Below, piece after piece: positions 58,027-64,000 of a stretch of 64,000 bases of DNA. A program made the position numbers and the translations under genes. This DNA comes from Verrucomicrobium sp. BvORR106 (GTDB lineage: Bacteria; Verrucomicrobiota; Verrucomicrobiia; Verrucomicrobiales; Verrucomicrobiaceae): assembly GCF_000739655.1 (NCBI RefSeq), contig NZ_BATR01000168.1:1-64000 (forward strand). The letters run 5' to 3'. Each line of letters starts with the position of its first letter. The first letter of the stretch is position 1. The notes beneath the pieces were generated by a model. It saw only the letters and a list, made by a program, of their open reading frames with translations, was not told the DNA's origin and ran no database searches.

Positions 58027-58992
58027 GTGGCTAACAAAACCGCCCCCGTGATTGAGTACCTTAAAATCTGCCGCCCGGACCATTGGTTGAAGAACATCTT
58101 CATCCTCTTCGGCCATGTCGTGGCCTGGGCACTGGTGCTCGATTTTCGCTGGGACGGCGCTCTCGTCGTCACCGCCGCCCTCTCGCTGATCCCCGCCTGC
58201 CTCGTGGCTTCGGCGAACTATATTCTGAATGAGATCCTGGACGCGCCGTTCGACGCCGTCCACCCCACCAAGCGGCTGCGCGGCATCCCCGCGGGGAAGG
58301 TGAAGGTGCCCTATCTCTGGTGGCTCATGGTGGGCCTCATCGTGGGAGCCTTCGCCCTGTGCGCCCTCTTCAAGTTCAACTGGGGCTACCAAGCCGCCCT
58401 GGGCCTGCTGCTGCTGAGCGGTCTGGTCTATAACGTGCAGCCGATCCGCCTGAAGGACCGCGCCTTCATGGACGTGATCGCGGAATCGTTCAACAACCCC
58501 ATCCGCCTCTGGCTGGGCTACTACGCCCTGGTGCAGCCCAATCAGGTGCCCCCGCTCTCCATCGTCCTGGCCTGGTGGTTCTTCGGTGCCCTGCTCATGA
58601 CCGGGAAACGCTACTCGGAGTTCCGCTTCATCGGCGACGTCTCCGTGAGCGGCCGCTACCGGAAGTCCTTCCAGATCTACACTGAGAAGAGCCTCATCCT
58701 GGCGATGATCACGTATGCGAACCTCTTCTGCTTCTGCACCGGGATCGCCATGGCCGTCTATCCCCGGCTGAACAACCTCGTTTTCGTCTTCCCGATGATC
58801 GTGATCGCCGTCATCGCCTACTTCCACCACGCGATGAAAGAGGAAACCGCCCGCCTGGAGCCGGAGCAACTCCTCAAAAATCCCTGGATCGCCTTCTGGA
58901 CCATCGTCACCGGTGCCGCCACGATCGCGTTGCTGTTGGCCAAGGACAACTACGCAAAAGCAGCGCACCTGCTGGGGCCGTTGCAGTGGTAG
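58027..58992 (+). CDS. UbiA prenyltransferase, decaprenyl-phosphate phosphoribosyltransferase-like
   Basis: 321 residues if started at the GTG at 58027; a GTG at 58048 and an upstream GTG at 57955 are alternatives, and no ATG is well placed. About eight to nine membrane helices are seen. The aspartate motif reads NEILDAPFDAVHPTKRLR then GIPAG, which matches the Asn-x-x-x-Asp...HPTKR...AAG form of the group that adds phosphoribose to polyprenyl phosphate (the first step toward arabinosyl donors) better than quinone-pathway members. The second motif is present in YRKSFQIYTE. Product and location (inner membrane) are inferred. A heptamer array follows its stop codon. Confidence 0.8.
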   Translation: MANKTAPVIEYLKICRPDHWLKNIFILFGHVVAWALVLDFRWDGALVVTAALSLIPACLVASANYILNEILDAPFDAVHPTKRLRGIPAGKVKVPYLWWLMVGLIVGAFALCALFKFNWGYQAALGLLLLSGLVYNVQPIRLKDRAFMDVIAESFNNPIRLWLGYYALVQPNQVPPLSIVLAWWFFGALLMTGKRYSEFRFIGDVSVSGRYRKSFQIYTEKSLILAMITYANLFCFCTGIAMAVYPRLNNLVFVFPMIVIAVIAYFHHAMKEETARLEPEQLLKNPWIAFWTIVTGAATIALLLAKDNYAKAAHLLGPLQW

Positions 58993-59004
58993 GAGCCGCT
59001 ACGC

Positions 59005-59042
59005 GGCAGACGCAAGACGAGAAGACACAAGACTCAAGACCT
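59005..59042. repeat. Heptamer array after the UbiA gene
   Basis: AGACGCA, AGACGAG, AAGACAC, AAGACTC, AAGACCT: five 7-bp units starting about 15 bases after the stop codon. A small hairpin GCCGC-TAC-GCGGC lies between the stop and the array. The opposite orientation of the same repeat type appears at 59724-59776. Confidence 0.75.
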
Positions 59043-59135
59043 GAGCTCACGCCAGGCTGATCGCGCTCAGCGAAGCGATCATCAAAAGGAGCAAGAGACA
59101 TTCCTGCCCCAAGTCACTCTACGGCTCGTTTTCAG

Positions 59136-59183
59136 AACACAGGAGGCGGGGGGTCCCCAGCCCCGCTCAGTCGAGCGTCCCCT
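59136..59183. repeat. GCGGGG...CCCCGCTCAGTCGA hairpin, isolated copy
   Basis: The text ACAGGAGGCGGGG, GGTCCCCAGCCCCGCTCAGT matches the repeat inside the ~480-bp units at 50342 and 50822, with small changes. It is the only copy outside that cluster in the window. Confidence 0.8.
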
Positions 59184-59212
59184 GAAGATTTCCCCACGGC
59201 CCTCCGCCAAGT

Positions 59213-59680
59213 CACCTGGCAATCAGCAGCAGGAGCCACCTCATGGGCCATCCGACCCCGACCGGGACGCGACTGCCACTTCAGGAGGGCCGAACGGCAT
59301 CATATCAGCGTGGGGCAACGCCCCAGGAAAAGATGACAAAATAACCCTTGAGGGCTGAAGGCCCGGCCTCATCAAGCCTGCCCACGACGGACATCCCCCC
59401 TCCCAGCCACCTGGCAATCAGCAGCAGGAGCCACCTCATGGGCCATCCGCCCCCGACCAGGACGCGACTGCCACTTCAGGAGGGCCGAAGGCCCGGCTTC
59501 ATATCAGCCTGGGGCAACGCCCCAGGAAAAGATGACCAAATAACCCTTGAGGGCTGAAGGCCCGGCCTCATCAAGCCTGCCCACGACGGACATCCCCCTC
59601 CCAGCCACTTGGCAATCAGCAGCAGGAGCCACCTCATGGACCATCCGACCCCGACCGGGACAGGAATGTCCCTCCCTCCT
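59213..59680. repeat. Tandem repeat of ~196-bp units, 2.3 copies
   Basis: Unit starts at 59213, 59408 and 59606 (spacing 195 and 198). Each contains CCTGGGG-CAA-CGCCCCAGG and GGGCTGAAGGCCCGGCCTCA, both palindromic. Open frames (59348-59557 and 59547-59801) are copies of each other generated by the repeat. Together with the flanking arrays this fills the gap 58993-59865, which holds no gene. Confidence 0.9.
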
Positions 59681-59723
59681 TTTACTGATCAGCCCTTTGG
59701 TCGTAGTCCCCCACGCGTGGGCT

Positions 59724-59776
59724 CAAGTCTTGCGTCTTGTGTCTTCCAGTCTTGTGTCTTCCAGTCTTGTGTCTCC
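59724..59776. repeat. Heptamer array, inverse orientation of 59005
   Basis: AAGTCTT, GCGTCTT, GTGTCTT, then CCAGTCTT and GTGTCTT twice, seven units with a few octamers. It lies upstream of the next rightward gene (start 59866). Confidence 0.7.
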
Positions 59777-59865
59777 CCCGCAGCAGGTCAGGCCTCTTTA
59801 AATTTTTTTCAACACGCGCCCCCCCACCCTGTCTATCGCATTCGACAGTGCAACCCCTGACAACC

Positions 59866-60507
59866 ATGAACGAATCCCCTGCTTCGGTGGCGGCTCCCGC
59901 GAATCCGCCCGTGCTCCGTCGTCGCTTTACCTGGACCAAGCGCATCCTCGTGACGGGTGCCGTGCTCGTCGGTCTGGGTGCCTGGTGGTACCAGTACAAC
60001 CTGAATGCCTCCCCGTTCCGCCCCGTCCAGCTGACGGCTGCTGAACAGGAAGCTGTGCAGACGAAGCTGGCCACCCTGGAAAATCAGGTGCAGTCCACAG
60101 ATCCGGCCAAGACGCTGGTGCTCAATGAACGTGAGATCAACGGCTACCTCCAGCAGCAGGGCCTGGGCGACCAGATCAAGGTCAGCATCAATAACGGCAA
60201 CATCGGGGCCCAGTTCCTGATCCCCGTGGACAAGGACTTCCCCATGATGGGCGGCAGCACCGTGCGGGTGAAGGTGGCCTTCAATACGAAGCTGGATGCC
60301 AACCGCCAGCTCGCCCTCAGTTTGGCCGACATCAGCGTAGGCGGCATTTCCCTGCCTAATGACTGGCTCGGAAACATGAAGGGATTGAATCTCCTCGACC
60401 ATAATAAAATGGGTGAAGGCGACGCACAATTTTTTAAAAGTTTCGCCGCTGGCATCAAAGACTTCCAGCTTAAGAATGGCGAGCTCCGCCTGGTCTTGAA
60501 CGACTGA
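59866..60507 (+). CDS. Membrane-anchored protein, unknown function
   Basis: 213 residues from the ATG at 59866. One N-terminal membrane helix (about 26-44, ILVTGAVLVGLGAWWYQY) anchors a soluble domain outside. The domain has LVLNEREINGYLQQQGLGDQ followed by beta-strand text (VSINNGNIGAQFLIPVDKDF, VRVKVAFNTKLDANRQLALS), like proteins that fold as lipid- or ligand-binding beta layers. No family is assigned with confidence. The frame is open upstream only through the heptamer repeat, so the ATG is the true start. Confidence 0.65.
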   Translation: MNESPASVAAPANPPVLRRRFTWTKRILVTGAVLVGLGAWWYQYNLNASPFRPVQLTAAEQEAVQTKLATLENQVQSTDPAKTLVLNEREINGYLQQQGLGDQIKVSINNGNIGAQFLIPVDKDFPMMGGSTVRVKVAFNTKLDANRQLALSLADISVGGISLPNDWLGNMKGLNLLDHNKMGEGDAQFFKSFAAGIKDFQLKNGELRLVLND

Positions 60508-60618
60508 TTCCGTTTCCAGCGCCGATCTTCGGACGAAAGCCCTTATCGCATCCAACTGTTAAAGTGGATGTAGGTAGGGGCCATTTTGTTAAATATTCTT
60601 AAATTTATTTTTTTTGTG

Positions 60619-60646
60619 TTGCCGGATAACCGCCCGGCAGTATTAT
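60619..60646 (+). promoter_or_regulatory. Possible promoter of the outer-membrane barrel gene
   Basis: TTGCCG (60619-60624), a 16-base spacer and TATTAT (60641-60646), with an AT-rich UP-like stretch upstream (60586-60617). The start codon is 27 bases beyond the -10 box. A TGCCGG/CCGGCA hairpin overlaps the spacer. Confidence 0.35.
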
Positions 60647-60672
60647 TGGCGCGCAATCAAGCTCAACCAACC

Positions 60673-61221
60673 ATGAAAAAAATCGCTTCACTTCTGATGA
60701 CGCTCGCTCTCGCTTCCAGCGCGTTCGCGGGTCCTGTGTCCTACTCCGGCAAAGGCGGCAAAGCCGTTCAGCCGCTTCCTCCGGTTCCCACCGGCTGTGA
60801 GTGCTTCGGCCCTGGCTTTGCCGTGGGCGCTTTCGGCGGTGGCTATCTTCCCGATGGCGACTCCGAAGACGACGTTCTCGGTGGTGGTGTCCTTGCTGAA
60901 TACTTCTTCACCCCGTATATCGGTGTGCAGGGCAGCTATGGCATCTTCGCTACCAACAGCGAGCACCATGAATTCGACGCAGCTCTTGTTCTTCGCTACC
61001 CCATCACCTCCCTGTGCATCGCTCCCTATGTGCTTGCAGGCGGTGGCTATAGCGTGAACTCCGACGACAAAGGCAACTACTTCGTGGGCGGCGGTATCGA
61101 AGCCCGCTTCGAAAGCCTCAACTGCCTTGGCGTCTTCGCTGACGGTGCTTATCACTTCGCAGCAGACGACGACGACTCCGATTACACCATCGTTCGCGTG
61201 GGTGTGAAAGTGCCGTTCTGA
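60673..61221 (+). CDS. Small outer-membrane beta-barrel protein
   Basis: 182 residues from the ATG at 60673, with a Sec signal peptide (MKKIASLLMTLALASSAFAG). The mature protein alternates Gly/aromatic strands (FAVGAFGGGYLPDG, AEYFFTPYIGVQGSYGIF, AALVLRYPI, APYVLAGGGYSVN, YFVGGGIEARF) and ends in a terminal Phe after VRVGVKVPF, the beta-barrel assembly signal. It probably has eight strands, like OmpA- or OmpW-type small barrels. Four acidic residues in a row occur in one loop (FAADDDDSDY). It has its own promoter-like region and terminator. Confidence 0.85.
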   Translation: MKKIASLLMTLALASSAFAGPVSYSGKGGKAVQPLPPVPTGCECFGPGFAVGAFGGGYLPDGDSEDDVLGGGVLAEYFFTPYIGVQGSYGIFATNSEHHEFDAALVLRYPITSLCIAPYVLAGGGYSVNSDDKGNYFVGGGIEARFESLNCLGVFADGAYHFAADDDDSDYTIVRVGVKVPF

Positions 61222-61258
61222 TTCTGATTCGGATACGAAAGACACATACTTTCTTCCA

Positions 61259-61290
61259 GAAGGGAGCGGGCAACCGCTCCCTTCTTTTTT
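61259..61290 (+). terminator. Perfect intrinsic terminator
   Basis: GAAGGGAGCGG-GCAA-CCGCTCCCTTC followed by six T residues, 38 bases after the barrel gene. Confidence 0.96.
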
Positions 61291-61621
61291 GTGTCGGCAG
61301 GACCGGGGCAAGATTGGTTGAACCAAACGTCGCCTCCTAGAACCTCCCCCCAGCTGTTGGACCCGAAGGGTTCACCCTGCAGAGACGCCATGGGTTGAGC
61401 GATCCCGCAAGGCACATGCGCGTCAGGTTACGAGGGAGTCACCCTTGTCACACGCAAGCGCTCTGACGCCATAGGCGTCAAGCAAAGTAGCTCAGGGCAA
61501 GGCGAATCACGAGCCGCCCCCCTGGGTACATCGGCGAGTGGACCAGAACTCCGAAGTTAGTTCTACAAACCGTGACCGCTTCGCGGTAAAACCCTCCGGG
61601 TTTATGAGATAACCCGCGCAA
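61291..61621. other. Gene-free stretch with micro-hairpins
   Basis: No gene is seen. It contains small triloop hairpins, ACCGC-TTC-GCGGT (61575-61587) and AAACCC-TCC-GGGTTT (61589-61603), then ATGAGATAACCCGCGCAA. The last two parts match the module at 12069-12100. Confidence 0.55.
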
Positions 61622-61661
61622 CACCGACGCACCGACGCACCGACGCACCGACGCACCACCC
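61622..61661. repeat. Octamer array ending at a stop codon
   Basis: Four exact copies of CACCGACG followed by CACCACCC, whose last base is the first base of the leftward gene's stop triplet (61661-61663). Confidence 0.85.
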
Positions 61662-63697
61662 TACCGTTCCTCCACCTCCAGCAGCACCGGGTAGTCTCGC
61701 AGCGCCACTTCGATCCCCACGCCGCCCTCACGAGGCGTCACCTTGACCGGCACCGGTTCATCCAGGACCGGGTCATACCCTGAAACCTTCAGCCCGTCCG
61801 CCTGCCAGCCTTTCACGGTGAGCACATACCCTTGGGGACCCAGTTCCTGCCGGATGTCACGGGTCATGACATAACACGGCACCACAAAGCGGGTCGCGTG
61901 CACCTGATAGGGCAGGAAAGCGACGACATCCCGGTTGTACAAGGGCGGCCGGCCAATCATGTCGTTGGGATCCCCATCGAACTGCATGGCCCCGTGGGAG
62001 TCCTCCACAGATACCAGTTCCAGCTTGCGCGCCCCTGCGACGGTCAAGGCAGCATCCACCACGCCACCCGCGTTGAAACGACTCACAATGCGCTGCACCA
62101 CCTGGAGGGCCGGAGAGACCAGCGCCAGTTCCTGCTCGGCAGTGGGGTATGCCTTGTCGGTGATCGAGCGGGTGACAAACTCCTGCTTCAACACGCCCAA
62201 TTCCAGGTCGCCCAGCGCCGGGTCATTTGCCCCGGCCGCATACAGGTACAGGCGCTCAACGCCTTTGTTGAGGTAGAAACAGAAGTACCTGGCGATGGCC
62301 TTGGCCTTCAGTTTCAGGGCATGCGCGGGATCATTGATGCCGTCTTCCCCCGGCGCGTAGTTCACCTCCGTGATCCAGCACCAGCAGGGACCATCCACCT
62401 CTGGCCGAGCATAGCGCCCGTGGGCCGTGTTGTAGATCCTGGTGGTCAGCGGGGCCATGTCCCGCGTGATCGTCTCTGTTTGCAGCGCACTGGCAAAGTA
62501 TTCGGGGAAGCTCGCTTCATAAAGGGGCTCGAACCCGCTCTCATCCTTGATCCCCTGCGCATTCAGGGCGGCACCCTTGGGCTGGTCACGAGGAAATACT
62601 TTGCGCCCCGCATAGGGGTGGTGGCTCAGAGCCATGACCCGCGCTGGCATCTCGGAGCTGGCTGGCCAGGGCAGCGTGTTGGAGAATCCGTTGACCAGCC
62701 TCACCCCGACAAAGGGCTCCGCCTGGGCCATGGCGACCTCCGCCGTGGCGCGCACCACATCCAGGAACACCTTCTTCTCCTCGTAAGGTTGGGGGATGGG
62801 ATCGAAGTAGCGGCTCTGGTGAATGAAGTTGGAACCAAAGGACAGCTCGTTCCAGATCTCCATGTCGAACCCGCGGTCTGCCGCTCCGGCGGTTCCCAAC
62901 ACCTCGGTCACAAATGAGGCCACGGTCTGCACATACTGACGCCAGCCCTGGAGGGTGCTCTTTCCTTCATCCGTGCCCGGGTCCCCAAAGGGCTGGTACT
63001 TCAAGGTCGCCATCTTGAGCTTGGTTCCGGCTGGCAACGCATCCGGCAGGGGCTTGGAAAGGGTGACCGTCGCCCCCTCGACAGCAGTGATCAAGTACTC
63101 CGCCGCGATGGATCTCCTGGGGTGACTGAAGCCGCTTTTGCCGATCACGAGGTCAGCCACGCTGTCCAGCACCACCTTGCGAGCTCCAGCAGGCACATCA
63201 GCAGCCAGGCTGCGCTCAAAGTTCAGCAAAGGACAGGGTGCCCCGTGATGACCATTCAGAAGGATGAGCGGCCGCAACCCGTGAGCACGACTGGCCTGCA
63301 GTCTGATGGCGAGGTCTTTGCTGTTCTTGATCTTGGCCTCGTCACGATAGTCGAGGTTCCCCCAGCCGATCTCGATGCGCACGTGCTTGATGCCATGACG
63401 GGCGCACATCTGCAGGATCTGGTTCACATCCTCTCCCCGATGAGTGTTGAGCACAATACCCAGCCCGTTGAGAAACTGGTGGGCCGGAATCGTCTCCAGA
63501 TAGCCCCGCCAAGGCTGCAGCCAGTGCGAGTACGTCCCGAAGGCCACCTGCGTGAGATGACCTGGATCGATGGGGTGCCCACCCACGCCTGCCTGGCCAG
63601 CAGCGGCTCCCATCAACGTTGCACGCCCCCCTCCGGTGGCGGTCGCCGCCGCTGCTCCCAACATGAGGCGCACCCAGTCTCTCCGCTCCAAATTCAT
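61661..63697 (-). CDS. Tat-exported glycosidase-like protein (clan A type)
   Basis: 678 residues. The N-terminus MNLERRDWVRLMLGAAAATA is a Tat-type signal. A TIM barrel follows: GIKHVRIEIGWGNLDY, HGLRPLILLNGHHGAP, then the acid/base motif FDMEIWNELSFG (Glu near 284), and a second motif CWCWITEVNYAPGED (Glu near 444) as nucleophile candidate. The N-E and later E placement is that of clan A retaining glycosidases such as GH39-like enzymes. The C-terminal 150 residues form a beta-sandwich. The substrate is unknown. An octamer array is fused to its stop codon. Confidence 0.75.
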   Translation of the reverse strand: MNLERRDWVRLMLGAAAATATGGGRATLMGAAAGQAGVGGHPIDPGHLTQVAFGTYSHWLQPWRGYLETIPAHQFLNGLGIVLNTHRGEDVNQILQMCARHGIKHVRIEIGWGNLDYRDEAKIKNSKDLAIRLQASRAHGLRPLILLNGHHGAPCPLLNFERSLAADVPAGARKVVLDSVADLVIGKSGFSHPRRSIAAEYLITAVEGATVTLSKPLPDALPAGTKLKMATLKYQPFGDPGTDEGKSTLQGWRQYVQTVASFVTEVLGTAGAADRGFDMEIWNELSFGSNFIHQSRYFDPIPQPYEEKKVFLDVVRATAEVAMAQAEPFVGVRLVNGFSNTLPWPASSEMPARVMALSHHPYAGRKVFPRDQPKGAALNAQGIKDESGFEPLYEASFPEYFASALQTETITRDMAPLTTRIYNTAHGRYARPEVDGPCWCWITEVNYAPGEDGINDPAHALKLKAKAIARYFCFYLNKGVERLYLYAAGANDPALGDLELGVLKQEFVTRSITDKAYPTAEQELALVSPALQVVQRIVSRFNAGGVVDAALTVAGARKLELVSVEDSHGAMQFDGDPNDMIGRPPLYNRDVVAFLPYQVHATRFVVPCYVMTRDIRQELGPQGYVLTVKGWQADGLKVSGYDPVLDEPVPVKVTPREGGVGIEVALRDYPVLLEVEER

Positions 63698-63859
63698 GGC
63701 AGCACCCTAGCCAAAACGGGCATGTCTGGCGATGAAGATTTATGGCGCAACGGCGGTGCTCCACGCTCCGCGCTGCTCCATCAGGGTCCCTGCTCGGGGC
63801 AAGTGCACCCGTCCGACCAGCATGGAGCCCCCGAACCAGTGTAAACCCCTCTTCCCCCC

Positions 63860-64000
63860 ATGCCCGCCAAATCCAAAAAACAGCAAATGGCTGCGGGAGC
63901 CGCGCTGTCCGCCAAACGCGGCGAACGCGCCAAGGCCTCCTTGAAGGGAGCCTCCCGACAGATGGCCGAATCGATGTCGAAAGCCGAGTTGGAACGGATG
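63860..64000 (+). CDS. DUF3008 family protein, N-terminal part
   Basis: 47 residues from the ATG at 63860 before the window ends. MPAKSKKQQMAAGAALSAKR and GASRQMAESMSKAELERM match the small, basic DUF3008 proteins (usually about 60-70 residues). Function is unknown. It is divergent from the glycosidase-like gene. Confidence 0.85.
   Translation, partial: MPAKSKKQQMAAGAALSAKRGERAKASLKGASRQMAESMSKAELERM

Noticed and set aside
56184-58034. 616-residue open frame opposite the TIM-barrel-like gene
   Set aside because: Antisense shadow; no recognisable domain, and it would cover both promoters of the divergent pair.
59348-59801. Two similar short open frames in the 59 kb cluster
   Set aside because: They are copies of the tandem repeat and share no gene-like features.

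Overview
The window looks like a chromosomal segment of a GC-rich member of the Verrucomicrobiota, probably near Verrucomicrobium or Prosthecobacter. The evidence is a PVC-type heme-binding propeller protein, many large secreted proteins of unknown function, Tat-exported periplasmic enzymes, and intergenic gaps crowded with short repeats. The genus is inferred from gene content only; there is no rRNA gene. I found no tRNA, CRISPR array, prophage or recognisable insertion sequence.

Left part (1-14.6 kb): the start of an HtrA-like protease, a tandem pseudokinase/Sel1-repeat membrane protein, guaA, a six-TM membrane protein, lon and a small heat-shock protein read leftward. Three small exported or membrane proteins of unknown function read rightward. 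A repeat-rich gap (11.65-12.27 kb) follows, then two tandem exported Bcp-type peroxiredoxins and an EamA transporter. Middle (14.7-41.7 kb): a PVC-type cytochrome c, a DUF1003 protein, a VirJ/AcvB-MprF fusion (the most striking gene), a histidine kinase, a PH-domain protein, Hsp33, exported propeller proteins, a 1335-residue TPR/propeller protein, a secreted TIM-barrel protein, a MocR regulator, a GNAT enzyme, an AIM24-type protein, a PQQ-type sugar dehydrogenase, a membrane-fused spermidine-synthase-like protein, an NTF2-like lipoprotein and ParB.

Right part (41.9-64 kb): a 2206-residue secreted macroglobulin-like protein, two small membrane-associated helical proteins, a 1.5 kb cluster of tandem ~480-bp repeats each carrying a 95-96-bp palindrome, rpoD and dnaG, a YkgJ-type cysteine-cluster protein, a large unknown TIM-barrel-like protein, a DPPR-synthase-like UbiA protein, a second tandem-repeat cluster (59.0-59.8 kb), a small outer-membrane barrel, a Tat-exported glycosidase-like protein and the start of a DUF3008 gene.

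Two themes stand out. One is the envelope: lipid aminoacylation, periplasmic peroxidases, exported oxidoreductases and glycosidases, and giant secreted proteins. The other is the intergenic space: several unrelated genes are followed, at or within a few bases of the stop codon, by arrays of 7- or 8-bp repeats. The repeat sequence differs between genes, but the period and position are shared. Two of these arrays also share an adjoining hairpin module.
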